Assembly: GCF_001613425.1 (NCBI RefSeq)
Contig: NZ_BDCI01000023.1
Location: 124,001 to 188,000, forward strand
DNA from: Nocardia vulneris
GTDB taxonomy: Bacteria; Actinomycetota; Actinomycetes; Mycobacteriales; Mycobacteriaceae
DNA: 64,000 bases
Direction: 5' to 3'
Below the pieces are notes generated by a model. That model was given only the letters and a program-made list of their open reading frames with translations, did not search any database and had not been told where the DNA came from. This document shows, piece by piece, positions 49,658-59,438 of this stretch (position 1 is its first letter; every line of letters begins with the position of its first letter). The position numbers were made by a program, and so were the translations under genes.

Positions 49658-50701
49658 TTACTTCGGCTGTCTGCGCAACGTGCGCACCAGCGCGAACAGC
49701 ACCAGCGCCGCGGCCGCCGTCGCGGGCGCGAGGATCACCGGGCCGGCGGGCATGCCGAGGAATTCCACGGGTTCGAGCACCGTGAGCCGACCGCGGACCT
49801 CGTCGTCGGTGGGTGCGGCAGCGAAGGTGAAGTCGGTGGTGCGGCTCGACGGGTCCGGGGTCGCGACCGACATTTTCGTCAGGTAGTTCCGTCCGCCGTC
49901 CGCCATACCGGTCAGCGTCGGATTGCTGCTGTCGGCGATGCGTCCGGCGAACTCCACATCGACGGTCTGCGTCGTCGCGTCGGGGTCCGACCGTGCCATG
50001 CGGTGGTCGCTCAGCACATACAACCGCACCCGCTGTGGTGCGGTGCCGGAGATCCGCATCGGGTAGACGGGTCGGTCGGTCGCGAAACTCAACCGGATCG
50101 GATCGATCCGCCCGGTCAGCGAAGGCGTCCCGGTCGTCGCACCGGGGCGGGTGAGCCGGATCGCGACGAACGACCAACCGTCCCTGCCGTATTCGTCGAG
50201 CGCGGTATGCGCTTCCGGCCGCAGTGTGTAACCGGTGGCGGCCAACCACGTTCGCATATCGGCGAGCTGTGCGCCGGTGAAGTGAAACGTCTCGAACGGA
50301 CCTGTCGGGTCTTCCGTTGTCGCCTGATCGGGCCCGTCGGATGCGCCGGTGGGCGCGCCGGTGCCGAACCAGCGGCGCTCGGTCACGATCTCGGGCAGGG
50401 TCAGCCGATTCAGGTCGACGAAGGTGGTTTCGGCGACCGGCTCCAAGCTGGCCCGGCTCGGCGTCGGGACGACGAGCACCGCATTGTCGGTGTCGGCCAA
50501 CAGATTCAGGTCGAGCACCAGGGTCTCGCGCTTGCCGTCCCAGCTGAGCAACGCGGTTTCCCCGGCGATCGAAGCCTGCCGTCCCGGGGGCACCGCGAGT
50601 GCGCCGCCGGTGGCCGCGGCGGGGCTCGCCGCGCCGAGCCCCGCCACCGCGGACAGTATCGTCGCGGCAACGGCCACCCGACTGGCAACGGCGATACGCA
50701 T
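49658..50701 (-). CDS. DUF2330 exported protein
   Basis: 347 aa with a signal peptide (SRVAVAATILSAVAGLGAAS) and a C-terminal membrane helix followed by RRQPK. Family block ETALLSWDGKRETLVLDLNL, VLVVPTPSRA and PVYPMRISGTAPQRVRLYVL. Function of the family unknown. AGGG 8 nt before ATG 50701 supports this start rather than the one ten codons upstream. Confidence 0.85.
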   Translation of the reverse strand: MRIAVASRVAVAATILSAVAGLGAASPAAATGGALAVPPGRQASIAGETALLSWDGKRETLVLDLNLLADTDNAVLVVPTPSRASLEPVAETTFVDLNRLTLPEIVTERRWFGTGAPTGASDGPDQATTEDPTGPFETFHFTGAQLADMRTWLAATGYTLRPEAHTALDEYGRDGWSFVAIRLTRPGATTGTPSLTGRIDPIRLSFATDRPVYPMRISGTAPQRVRLYVLSDHRMARSDPDATTQTVDVEFAGRIADSSNPTLTGMADGGRNYLTKMSVATPDPSSRTTDFTFAAAPTDDEVRGRLTVLEPVEFLGMPAGPVILAPATAAAALVLFALVRTLRRQPK

Positions 50702-50802
50702 AATCGCAACCCTACGACACGGCGCAGACACGCCGATTCGTCAGGGCGACACGCCGATTCAAATTCGCGGCTCGCCGATAGAGCTGAGCGTCCGGCTCGG
50801 AC

Positions 50803-51891
50803 TCACGCGCTGCGCGCCACGCTCGCCGCATACGCCGGATAGTCGCTGTAACCCTCGGCCGTGCGGCCGTACAACCCGTCCTCGCGCAGGGCGGTCAGTG
50901 GCAGATCGTGGGTAATGCGGTGCACCAGATCGGGATTGGCGATGAACGCGCGACCGAACGACACCAGATCGGCGAGGCCCCGGGCGAGAACAGCTTCGGC
51001 ACCCGCGGCGGACGTGGGTTCCCGGTTCTCGCCGATATTGGCGATGAGCGTGCCGTGCCAGCGGGGGCGCAGGTCGGCGAGCGCCGGGTAGTCGTCGTTG
51101 TCGGTCAGGTGCAGGTAGGCCAGGTCGCGACGATCGAGTTCGGTGACCAGCGTCCGGTAGAGCGGGCCCGGATCGGCTTCGTACATGTTGAACTGCGGAT
51201 TGCCGGGGGAGAGCCGGATCGCGGTGCGCTGCGCGCCGATCGCGTCCGCCACCGCGTCGACGATGGCCAGCGGCAGGCGCATGCGGTTGGCGGGCGAGCC
51301 GCCGAACTTGTCGGTGCGCAGGTTGGTGTTGTCGGCCAGGAACTGGTGGATGAGATAGCTGTTGGCGCCGTGGATCTCGACGCCGTCGAAGCCGGCGTCG
51401 ATCGCGTTGCGTGCCGCGTGGGCATGCTGTGCCACGGCGGCGGCGATGCCGTCGTGGTCGTACGCGGCAGGCGTGATGGGGTCGGCCTTGCCGCCCGCGA
51501 TCAGGTGCACCCGGTCCTCGTCCAGCACGGCGGACGGACCGGCGGGCCAGGAGCCATCGATGCGCGCGAGCGGATGTCCTTTGCGGCCACCGTGCATGAG
51601 CTGGGCGAAGATGCGGCCGCCGCGCGCGTGCACGGCCTCGGTGACCTGCCGCCAGGCCGCCACGTGCCGGTCCGTCTGCAGCCCCGGCGACCAGGCCTCG
51701 CTCTGCCCGGTCGAATGCGGCCAGAGGCCCTCGGTGATGATCAGCCCCGCCGTCGCCCGCTGGGCGTAGTAGTCGATGACGTCCGCGGTCGGCGCGCCGT
51801 CGGGCTGGGTGCGCAGCCGGGTCATCGGCGACATGACGATGCGGTTGGGGGTGGTGAGTTTCGGATCGCGGTATTCGGTCAGCAGCCTCAT
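50803..51891 (-). CDS. Old yellow enzyme (NADH:flavin oxidoreductase)
   Basis: 362 aa FMN-dependent ene-reductase. NRIVMSPMTRLRTQPDGAPT at the N-terminus, GRIFAQLMHGGRKGHP (~93), GFDGVEIHGANSYLIHQFLA (~163-182) with the His/Asn pair, and LVSFGRAFIANPDLV (~310). It reduces activated alkenes and detoxifies electrophiles. A divergent MerR gene and a shared palindromic operator control it. Confidence 0.94.
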   Translation of the reverse strand: MRLLTEYRDPKLTTPNRIVMSPMTRLRTQPDGAPTADVIDYYAQRATAGLIITEGLWPHSTGQSEAWSPGLQTDRHVAAWRQVTEAVHARGGRIFAQLMHGGRKGHPLARIDGSWPAGPSAVLDEDRVHLIAGGKADPITPAAYDHDGIAAAVAQHAHAARNAIDAGFDGVEIHGANSYLIHQFLADNTNLRTDKFGGSPANRMRLPLAIVDAVADAIGAQRTAIRLSPGNPQFNMYEADPGPLYRTLVTELDRRDLAYLHLTDNDDYPALADLRPRWHGTLIANIGENREPTSAAGAEAVLARGLADLVSFGRAFIANPDLVHRITHDLPLTALREDGLYGRTAEGYSDYPAYAASVARSA

Positions 51892-51905
51892 TCCTGTACC
51901 GTAAA

Positions 51906-51925
51906 ACCTGACATCAATGTCAGGT
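51906..51925. promoter_or_regulatory. MerR operator
   Basis: ACCTGACAT-CA-ATGTCAGGT: perfect 9-bp inverted repeat between the divergent oxidoreductase and MerR genes, typical of MerR-family sites lying in the promoter spacer. Confidence 0.75.
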
Positions 51926-51937
51926 CAAGGAGCGATC

Positions 51938-52336
51938 GTGCGCATCGGAGAACTGGCCGAGCAGACCGGCGTCAGCGTCCGGTCGCTGCGGTACTACGAG
52001 ACCAAGGGGCTGCTCGCCGCGACGCGGACCTCCGGTGGGCAGCGCGAATACCCGGCCGCCGCCGTCGAGCGCGTGCGTCGCATCCAGGAGATGTTCGCGG
52101 CCGGTCTGCACAGCGACACCATCGGCGAATTGCTGCCGTGCATCAACGATGTGGACGGCACGCCCAACGCGACGGCCACGCCGTTGCTGCTGGAACGGCT
52201 CACCGAGGAGCGTCGCCGGATCGAACAGGCGCTGCGTGATCTGCAGAGCACCCAGCAGGTTCTCGACGGCGTCATCCACGCCGCGTCGGACCACGCCACG
52301 ATGCCTCGGGGAAACGCGGGATCAGCGGAGGTCTGA
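51938..52336 (+). CDS. MerR-family regulator
   Basis: 132 aa: RIGELAEQTGVSVRSLRYYE and TKGLLAATRTSGGQREYPAA HTH, then a dimerisation helix (LTEERRRIEQALRDLQSTQQ). One Cys (LLPCIND, ~66) could sense electrophiles. GTG 51938 has AAGGAG 5 nt before it; the upstream ATG lies in the operator. Probably activates the old yellow enzyme. Confidence 0.93.
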   Translation: MRIGELAEQTGVSVRSLRYYETKGLLAATRTSGGQREYPAAAVERVRRIQEMFAAGLHSDTIGELLPCINDVDGTPNATATPLLLERLTEERRRIEQALRDLQSTQQVLDGVIHAASDHATMPRGNAGSAEV

Positions 52337-52422
52337 CCGGAAGGCCGGAGTGTCCCCGCTGATCAGCGGGCAGGCCGGGTCCTGCCGGGACGGACGATGC
52401 GCGCGCCGCTACGGTGGAGCGC

Positions 52423-54597
52423 ATGGCTCTCGACAGTGGTACCGGAACGATCTCAGACCTGGGCGGGGTGGCCGCGCCGATCGCCAAGACGGTGCCCACC
52501 GAACGCGTGCACCACGGTGACGTGTTCGTCGACGAATACGAATGGCTACGGGACAAGGAGAACCCGGAGGTCATCTCCTACCTCGAAGCCGAGAACGCCT
52601 ACACCGAGGCGCAGACCGCGCACCTGGCCGGGTTGCGCGACAGCATCTTCGACGAGATCAAGTCGCGGACCCAGGAGACGGACCTGTCGGTGCCGACCCG
52701 GATGGGCGACTACTGGTACTACTCGCGCAGCTTCGAAGGCAAGCAGTACGGCGTGCACTGCCGCTGTCCGATCGCCGCCGATGCCGCGGGTATCGACGCG
52801 TGGACCCCGCCGCAGCTCGAGGCCGGCACCGAGGTGCCGGGCGAGCAGATCCTGCTCGACAGCAACGTCCTGGCCGAGGGCCACGACTTCTTCGCGCTCG
52901 GCGCGTACTCGATCAGTCACGACGGCAACCTGCTCGCCTACTCCGTGGACACCAACGGGGACGAGCGGTACGTGCTGCGCTTCAAGGACCTGCGCACCGG
53001 TGACCTGCTGCCCGACGAGGTCGCCGAGACCGCACCGGGCGCGACCTGGTCGCTGGACGGCACACACGTCTTCTATCAGACGGTCGACGAATCGTGGCGG
53101 CCCGACACCGTGTGGCGGCACCGGCTCGGCACCGCGCCGGACGCCGACGTCAAGGTGTTCCACGAGCCGGACGAACGGTACTGGGTGAGTGTGGTTTCCA
53201 CGCGCTCGGAGAAGTTCCTCATGATCTGGGTCGGTTCCAAGATCACCACCGAGGGCTGGGTGCTCGAATCCGACAACCCCGAGGGCGAATTCCGGGTGAT
53301 CCTGCCGCGTCGCGAGGGGGTCGAATATTCGGCCGAGCACGCGGTGGTGGCCGGGGAGGACCGATTCCTGATCCTGCACAACGACGTGGTGGACGGCGTG
53401 AAGGCGGAGAACTTCGTACTCGCCGACGCGCCGGTGGCCGATCCGTCGAACCTGACCCTGCTGATCGGGCACCGCGACGACGTGCGACTCGAGGATGTCG
53501 ACGCGTTCGCCGATCACCTGGTGCTGAGCTACCGGCGCGAGGCGCTCACCCGCGTGACGGTCTGGCCGCTCACCGAGAGCGGCTACGGCGAGCGCAAGGA
53601 ACTCGACTTCGACCTCGAGCTGTTCTCCGTCGGCGCGGGCGCGAATCCCGAATGGGCACAACCGACGTTGCGCATCGGGCTGAGTTCGTTCATCACCCCG
53701 GTGCAGGTGTTCGACTACGTGCCGGCCACCGGCGACCTGCTGCTGCGCAAGGAACAGCCGGTGCTCGGCGGGTACGACGCGAACGACTATGAGCAGCATC
53801 GTGATTGGGCGGTAGCGGAGGACGGAACCCGGATCCCGATCTCCTTGGTCTGGAAGAAGGGAGTCCCGCTGGACGCCCCGAAACCGTTGCTGCTCTACGG
53901 ATACGGCTCTTATGAGGCGAGCATGGATCCGTCGTTCTCGGTCTCGCGCCTGTCGCTGCTGGACCGCGGCATGGTGTTCGCCGTCGCGCACGTGCGCGGC
54001 GGCGGCGAGATGGGCCGGCTCTGGTACGAGAACGGCAAGACGCTCACCAAGAAGAACACCTTCACCGATTTCGTCTCGTGCGCCCGGCATTTGATCGATA
54101 CCGGCGTCACCGCCGCGGATCGGCTGATCGCCGACGGTGGCAGCGCGGGTGGCCTGCTGATGGGCGCGGTGGCGAACCTGGCCCCCGAGCTGTTCACGGG
54201 CATCCTGGCGAACGTCCCGTTCGTGGACCCGCTCACCTCGATCCTGGACCCGTCGCTGCCGCTGACCGTCATCGAATGGGACGAGTGGGGTAACCCGTTG
54301 GCGGACAAGGACGTCTACGACTACATGAAGTCGTACGCGCCCTACGAGAACATCGAGGCCAAGGACTACCCGGCCATCCTCGCCATCACCAGCATCAACG
54401 ACACTCGGGTGCTCTACGTCGAACCGGCCAAGTGGGTCGCCAAGCTCAGGGCGACCAAGACCGGCGACGCGCAGCTGCTGCTCAAAACCGAGATGAGCGC
54501 GGGCCACGGCGGGGTCAGCGGCCGGTACGAGAAGTGGAAGGAAGTCGCCTTCGAGTACGCCTGGGTGCTGGACCGGGTGGGTCTCGCCGGCGCGTGA
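52423..54597 (+). CDS. ptrB: Oligopeptidase B-like S9 peptidase
   Basis: 724 aa prolyl-oligopeptidase-family enzyme: an N-terminal beta-propeller (for example DVFVDEYEWLRDKENPEVIS, SHDGNLLAYSVDTNGDERYV) and a C-terminal hydrolase with RGGGEMGRLWYENGK, nucleophile GGSAGGLLMG (~572), Asp in NDTRVLYVEPAKW and His in SAGHGGVSGRYEKW. Cuts short peptides after basic residues. ATG 52423 is used; a GTG three codons upstream is possible. Confidence 0.93.
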   Translation: MALDSGTGTISDLGGVAAPIAKTVPTERVHHGDVFVDEYEWLRDKENPEVISYLEAENAYTEAQTAHLAGLRDSIFDEIKSRTQETDLSVPTRMGDYWYYSRSFEGKQYGVHCRCPIAADAAGIDAWTPPQLEAGTEVPGEQILLDSNVLAEGHDFFALGAYSISHDGNLLAYSVDTNGDERYVLRFKDLRTGDLLPDEVAETAPGATWSLDGTHVFYQTVDESWRPDTVWRHRLGTAPDADVKVFHEPDERYWVSVVSTRSEKFLMIWVGSKITTEGWVLESDNPEGEFRVILPRREGVEYSAEHAVVAGEDRFLILHNDVVDGVKAENFVLADAPVADPSNLTLLIGHRDDVRLEDVDAFADHLVLSYRREALTRVTVWPLTESGYGERKELDFDLELFSVGAGANPEWAQPTLRIGLSSFITPVQVFDYVPATGDLLLRKEQPVLGGYDANDYEQHRDWAVAEDGTRIPISLVWKKGVPLDAPKPLLLYGYGSYEASMDPSFSVSRLSLLDRGMVFAVAHVRGGGEMGRLWYENGKTLTKKNTFTDFVSCARHLIDTGVTAADRLIADGGSAGGLLMGAVANLAPELFTGILANVPFVDPLTSILDPSLPLTVIEWDEWGNPLADKDVYDYMKSYAPYENIEAKDYPAILAITSINDTRVLYVEPAKWVAKLRATKTGDAQLLLKTEMSAGHGGVSGRYEKWKEVAFEYAWVLDRVGLAGA

Positions 54598-54602
54598 TCG
54601 CG

Positions 54603-54634
54603 CGCGGTGCGGCCGCCGGATCGGCCGCACCGCG
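54603..54634. terminator. Terminator after the S9 peptidase gene
   Basis: Perfect 13-bp stem CGCGGTGCGGCCG / CGGCCGCACCGCG with loop CCGGAT, 5 bp after the stop codon. No T-run. Confidence 0.75.
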
Positions 54635-54717
54635 GGTAGCGACCTTGCCCGGTGCTGTTCGTCGCGCGGTCACCCGACCTGCACGTCGAATACATCTGCC
54701 GCTGGCATCGTAGGTTC

Positions 54718-55419
54718 ATGAACGCTGAGCTGATCGTCTCGATCTCCGGCATCAGGGACACCACCCGGGACGCGGCGATCGAGTTCGCCGCGTCGATGGA
54801 CCAGCGCGGTGTGCCGCTCTCGCTGCTCGTGGCGCCCCGGCTGAAGGGCAAGTACCGCCTGACCGAGGACCCCGCGACGCAGGCCTGGTTGCGCGGCAGG
54901 CGGGCCCGGGGCGATGCCATCGTGCTGCACGGCTACGACCAGGCGGCGACCAAGCGCCGCCGGGCCGAATTCGCCACGCTGCCACGGCACGAGGCGAAGT
55001 TGCGGCTCACCGCGGCGGACCGGGTGATGGAGCAGGTGGAACTGCGCACCCGCCTGTTCGCGGCGCCGCGCTGGGACGCCTCGGCCGGCGCCCTCGAGGT
55101 GCTGCCGGAACTCGGCTTCCGCGTCGCGCTGGGCCTGACTTCCATCCTGGATCTGGAAAGCAATGTGGCGCAGAAGGTCCGGGTGTACGGCATCGGCGAG
55201 GGTTTCCGCGCCGAACCGTGGTGGTGTCGCGCGCTGGTGCTGGGCGCCGCCCGCACAGCGCGGCGCGGCGGGCTACTGCGCCTTGCGGTTTCGGCCGCCC
55301 AACTGGCGCGCTCCGGCCCCCGCCAGGCCATGCTCGACGCCGTCGATCTCGCGCTGTTCCACGGTGCCGCAAGCGCCGTCTATCGGTGGGAGTCGCCCGC
55401 GATCGCACGCGCGGCGTAA
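54718..55419 (+). CDS. DUF2334-like deacetylase-fold protein
   Basis: 233 aa: ELIVSISGIRDTTRDAAIEF, PLSLLVAPRLKG, the GDAIVLHGYDQ segment (~66) and FAAPRWDASAGALEVLPELG (~112-131), the order of the NodB-like DUF2334 family of putative polysaccharide deacetylases. ATG 54718, upstream signal AGG. Substrate unknown. Confidence 0.8.
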   Translation: MNAELIVSISGIRDTTRDAAIEFAASMDQRGVPLSLLVAPRLKGKYRLTEDPATQAWLRGRRARGDAIVLHGYDQAATKRRRAEFATLPRHEAKLRLTAADRVMEQVELRTRLFAAPRWDASAGALEVLPELGFRVALGLTSILDLESNVAQKVRVYGIGEGFRAEPWWCRALVLGAARTARRGGLLRLAVSAAQLARSGPRQAMLDAVDLALFHGAASAVYRWESPAIARAA

Positions 55420-55426
55420 CGCACCG

Positions 55427-55465
55427 GCGTCGCCGCCCGTCATGGCGTAAAGCGGGCGGCGACGC
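55427..55465. terminator. Convergent terminator
   Basis: 13-bp stem GCGTCGCCGCCCG / CGGGCGGCGACGC between two convergent genes. Confidence 0.75.
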
Positions 55466-55492
55466 GCGAACGGCGCAGGCCGGGTGAAAGCC

Positions 55493-56896
55493 TCAGTCCG
55501 GGTGCGTGTTCCGTTTCGGGTCCGGCACCTGTGCCGTCGCACTGTGGGTGAACCCGCCCGCTTCCTGGCGGGTGAGTGAGGTCGAGAACGGATGCCGGGC
55601 AAGCTGTTTCACGCAGCGGTCGAAGTCGGCGAGCAGCAGGTCGGCCATGTCGACGGTGAAGCCGTGCCGGATCACCGCCCGCATGATGATCTCGTTCTCC
55701 CGGTGCGCGGGCAACGGGTAGGCGGCGATCAACCAGCCGCGGCTGCGCAGGCGATCCGACAGGTCGTAGAGGTTGAAGCCCGGGTCGCCGGTCAGCCGCC
55801 ACGACACCGCGGTGATCCCGTGCCGCGGGTCGCCGTCGTGGATCGGCTCGAAGATGCCGAACTCGCGCAGCCCCGCGGCCAGTTTCCGGGCCGCGCGGTA
55901 GCCGGCGGACTGCACCCGGGTGTAGCCGGTGCGGCCGAGCCGGATGAATTCGTAGTACTGGGTGATCGCCTGTCCGCCCGGCCGGGAGAAATTGAGATTG
56001 CAGGTGCCCACGGTGCCGCCGAGGTAGTCCACATCGAAGATCAGCTCGGCGGGCAGGTCGGCGGCCTCGCGCCAGATCGCCCACCCCGCGCCCAGCGGCG
56101 CCAACCCGGTCTTGTGCCCGGAGGCGTTGATCGATTTCACCCGCGGCAGCCGGAAATCCCAGACCAGATCGGGCGCGGTGAACGGGGCCAGGAACCCGCC
56201 GCTCGCGGCGTCCACGTGGATCGGGATGTCCAGGCCGCTCACCTCCTGCACCCGGTCCAGCGCGCGGCTGATCCCGGCGACGTCCTCGTACAGGCCGGTG
56301 AAGGTCTGCCCGAAGGTCGGCACCACCATGATGGTGCGCTCGTCACAATGCGCGGCGACCTCGTCCGGGTGCAACGTCAGCCGGTCACCGCTGAGCGGAA
56401 CCTGCCGGATCTCGACGTCGAAGTATCGTGCGAATTTCTCCCAGCAGACCTGCACCGGGCCGCAGACGAAATTGGGCGTACCGGTGCCGCCGCGCTGCCG
56501 CCAGCGGAACTTGGCGGCCAGGCCGCCGAGCATCGCCGCCTCGCTGGAACCGGTGGTCGAGGTGCCGTGCGTGCCTGCCGGATCAGGGCAGTGCCACAGA
56601 TCGGCGATCATCCGGACGCAGCGCCGCTCCAGCTCGGCGGTCTGCGGATACTCGTCCTTGTCGACGATGTTCTTGTCCAGCGACTCGGCCATCAGCCTGC
56701 GGGCCGTGTCGTCGGTCCAGGTGGTGCAGAAGGTCGAGAGATTCATCCGCGAGACGCCGTCGAGCAGCAACTCGTCGTGCACGATCTCGTAGGCGACCTG
56801 GGAACGCAGCTCATGCTCCGGGAAACCCGACCGCGGCGCGATCCGGTTGATCCCGGGTAACGCGAACAGGTCGTCGGAGTCGGGGGTCTCGGACAT
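55493..56896 (-). CDS. gadB: Glutamate decarboxylase
   Basis: 467 aa PLP enzyme making GABA from glutamate and using up a proton. THGTSTTGSSEAAMLGGLA (~118), HVDAASGGFLAPF (~235) and the PLP lysine in INASGHKTGLAPLGAGW (~264). The C-terminal tail (THSATAQVPDPK) is like the pH-gating tail of GadB. GGAGG 6 nt before ATG 56896. No GadC antiporter nearby, so acid resistance by export is not evident. Confidence 0.95.
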   Translation of the reverse strand: MSETPDSDDLFALPGINRIAPRSGFPEHELRSQVAYEIVHDELLLDGVSRMNLSTFCTTWTDDTARRLMAESLDKNIVDKDEYPQTAELERRCVRMIADLWHCPDPAGTHGTSTTGSSEAAMLGGLAAKFRWRQRGGTGTPNFVCGPVQVCWEKFARYFDVEIRQVPLSGDRLTLHPDEVAAHCDERTIMVVPTFGQTFTGLYEDVAGISRALDRVQEVSGLDIPIHVDAASGGFLAPFTAPDLVWDFRLPRVKSINASGHKTGLAPLGAGWAIWREAADLPAELIFDVDYLGGTVGTCNLNFSRPGGQAITQYYEFIRLGRTGYTRVQSAGYRAARKLAAGLREFGIFEPIHDGDPRHGITAVSWRLTGDPGFNLYDLSDRLRSRGWLIAAYPLPAHRENEIIMRAVIRHGFTVDMADLLLADFDRCVKQLARHPFSTSLTRQEAGGFTHSATAQVPDPKRNTHPD

Positions 56897-57057
56897 CGGC
56901 TGCCTCCGGAGGATCGGCTCGCGTGCTGGTACCGAACTGCGCTCGGGTACCAGAATCACACACGCGGCGGGCGGCGGCGCGGGGGCGCGGCGACACGAAT
57001 CGGCCGGTGCGCGATATTTCACTCGGTGGACTGGTCAGTTCGTGCCAGAGTGGACGG

Positions 57058-58431
57058 GTGACCGACGATTCTCGTACCGCCGAACTGCGCGCGGCCGTGG
57101 CCGCGCTGATGCCACAGGCGAAAACCGATCTGACACAACTGGTTTCGTTCAAATCGGTGGCCGACCCACGGCAGTTCCCGCCGGAGGAGTGCGACCGGGC
57201 CGCGCAGTGGGTGGCGGACGCGTTCGCCGCGGCGGGGTTGACCAGGGTCGGCCTGCACGAGACGCCGGACGGCAGCAAGGCGGTCATCGCCGCCCGCCCG
57301 GCACCGGAGGGCGCGCCGACCGTGCTGCTGTACTGCCACTACGACGTGCAGCCGCCGCTGGACGGCGCCGCCTGGCATTCGCCGGTCTGGGAACTCACCG
57401 AGCGTGACGGCCGCTGGTACGGCCGCGGCAGCGCGGACTGCAAGGGCAACATCGTCATGCACCTGACCGCGCTGCGCGCGGTGGGACCGGACCTGCCGCT
57501 GGGCATCACGGTGGTCGCCGAGGGGTCCGAGGAGCAGGGCACCGGCGGGCTCGAGCGGTTCGTCGAGACCAACCCGGAACTGCTGCGCGCCGACGCGATC
57601 GTGATCGGCGACTGCGGCAACTTCGCCACGGGGGTGCCGACGCTGACGGAGACGTTGCGCGGCAACGTGAATGTCGTGGTGACCGTCGAAACCTTGACCA
57701 GCCCATTGCATTCCGGCATGTTCGGCGGTGCCGCCCCGGACGCGCTCGCGGCCTTGATCCACCTGCTCGCCTCGCTGCGCGACGAACACGGCAACACCAC
57801 CGTCGCGGGACTGCAGCACGACCAGCGCTGGACCGGCGTGCAGTACCCGGAAGACCAATTCCGTAGCGACGCAGGCCTGTTGCCCGGTGTCGAGTGCACC
57901 GGCGACGGCACGATCTCCGACATGCTGTGGGCCCGGCCCGCGTTGACCGTGCTCGGCATCGACGCGCCGCCGGTGGTCGGGTCGGCCGCCGCCGTGCAGC
58001 CGTCCGCGCGCGCCCGGCTCAACCTGCGCATCCCGCCGGGCACCGATCCGGAGCAGGCGCACAAGGCGCTCGTTGCGCACCTCGAGGCGAACACACCGTG
58101 GAACGCGAAGCTCACCATCGAACTCGAAGGTGTCGGCGCCGCGTTCAGATCGAGCAGCGGCGGCCCGGCGCGCGAGGCGATGGCGGCGGCACTGACCGCC
58201 GCCTACGGCCGTCCCACGACCACCCAGGGACAGGGCGGCTCGATCCCGCTGTGCAATGTCTTCGCCGACACCTACCCGGCCGCCGAGATCATGCTGCTCG
58301 GCGTCGAGGAACCGAAGGCGCTGATCCACGCGCCGAACGAGAGCGTGGATCCCAGCGAGATCGAGCACATGGCCCTGGCCGAGGCGCTTTTCCTGCTCGA
58401 CTATGCCGAGCAGGCCCGGCGGCCGCGCTAG
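57058..58431 (+). CDS. M20-family dipeptidase
   Basis: 457 aa zinc di-peptidase. YCHYDVQPPL (~91; metal His/Asp), GRGSADCKGNIVMHL (~122), VVAEGSEEQGTGGL (~150; catalytic Glu pair) and a C-terminal LIHAPNESVDPSEI (~430). GTG 57058 has no strong ribosome site. Cytosolic peptide turnover. Confidence 0.93.
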   Translation: MTDDSRTAELRAAVAALMPQAKTDLTQLVSFKSVADPRQFPPEECDRAAQWVADAFAAAGLTRVGLHETPDGSKAVIAARPAPEGAPTVLLYCHYDVQPPLDGAAWHSPVWELTERDGRWYGRGSADCKGNIVMHLTALRAVGPDLPLGITVVAEGSEEQGTGGLERFVETNPELLRADAIVIGDCGNFATGVPTLTETLRGNVNVVVTVETLTSPLHSGMFGGAAPDALAALIHLLASLRDEHGNTTVAGLQHDQRWTGVQYPEDQFRSDAGLLPGVECTGDGTISDMLWARPALTVLGIDAPPVVGSAAAVQPSARARLNLRIPPGTDPEQAHKALVAHLEANTPWNAKLTIELEGVGAAFRSSSGGPAREAMAAALTAAYGRPTTTQGQGGSIPLCNVFADTYPAAEIMLLGVEEPKALIHAPNESVDPSEIEHMALAEALFLLDYAEQARRPR

Positions 58432-59072
58432 AACTCGCGCTGGTCTTCGGGCTCCACCACGGTGAATTCTGTTTCGGCAGGCCCCATTTCGGCCAGCCTG
58501 CCGAAGTAGATGCCCTGCGCGGCGGGCTCGATGATGCCGTAGTGGATGGGCAGCGCGGTGCGCGGGCGCACCGCGCGCAGGTAGTCCACGGCCTCGCTGA
58601 GCCGCATCCACGGCGCGGCCGCGGGCAGCGCGAGCACGCCGACCTGGACCGGCGGCACCCACAGCGAATCACCCGGGTGCACCAGTTGCGCCGGATCGTC
58701 CGGGGTGCCCAGCTGGAAGACGGTGTTGTCGACCACGGGCAGCTCCGGATGGATCACCGCGTGCCTGCCGCCACCGCCGGTGATCTGCAGGTCGCCGAGC
58801 GCGAGCACGTTGCCCGCGTGCACCGCCTGCCACGGCTCGCCGCGCTGCTGTGCGGTCTGCGGATCGGCGAGCAGCCGCGCCCCCGGATTGGCCTCGATCA
58901 GCGCCTCGATCCGGTTCGGGTCGATGTGGTCGGGATGCTGGTGGGTGATCGCGATCGCGTCCAAGCCGGTGAGACCCTCGAAGCCGTGCGAGAAGGTGCC
59001 GGGATCGAAGAGCACCTTCTTACCGTGCAGCTCGACGAGTAGGCAGGAGTGGCCGAAGTGAGCTATGCGCAT
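58428..59072 (-). CDS. MBL-fold metal-dependent hydrolase
   Basis: 214 aa metallo-beta-lactamase fold: FGHSCLLVELHGKKVLFDPG and the metal site THQHPDHID (~43-51), then HAVIHPELP and PIHYGI. UlaG-like branch. Substrate unknown. Overlaps the convergent peptidase by 4 bp. Confidence 0.92.
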   Translation of the reverse strand: MRIAHFGHSCLLVELHGKKVLFDPGTFSHGFEGLTGLDAIAITHQHPDHIDPNRIEALIEANPGARLLADPQTAQQRGEPWQAVHAGNVLALGDLQITGGGGRHAVIHPELPVVDNTVFQLGTPDDPAQLVHPGDSLWVPPVQVGVLALPAAAPWMRLSEAVDYLRAVRPRTALPIHYGIIEPAAQGIYFGRLAEMGPAETEFTVVEPEDQREF

Positions 59073-59201
59073 GGCGCCATGTTAGGCGCGGTGCGGGCCA
59101 CGGCCCCCGCCCGCGAATTTTGGCCGACCCCGGAGGTGCCGCGGGCAACCAGCACAACTACGCTGCTGAGGTAACCCCCCACCCCACTTGAGGAGCAACG
59201 C

Positions 59202-59438
59202 GTGGCACGAGTCGTGGTCGAGGTGATGCCGAAGGCCGAGATCCTGGACCCCCAGGGACAGGCCATCGTCGGTGCACTCCCGCGCCTGGGATTCGAGGGC
59301 ATCTCGGATGTCCGGCAGGGCAAGCGATTCGAGCTCGACGTCGACGACAGCGTCGGCGACGCGGAGCTCGCGCAGATCGCCGAATCGCTGCTGGCCAACA
59401 CCGTGATCGAGGAGTGGAAGGTGGTTCGCCTGCCATGA
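59202..59438 (+). CDS. purS: FGAM synthase subunit PurS
   Basis: 78 aa small subunit of phosphoribosylformylglycinamidine synthase, bridging PurL and PurQ. ILDPQGQAIVGALPRLGFEG and VRQGKRFELDV are typical. GTG 59202 after GAGGAG. Overlaps purQ by ATGA. Confidence 0.96.
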   Translation: MARVVVEVMPKAEILDPQGQAIVGALPRLGFEGISDVRQGKRFELDVDDSVGDAELAQIAESLLANTVIEEWKVVRLP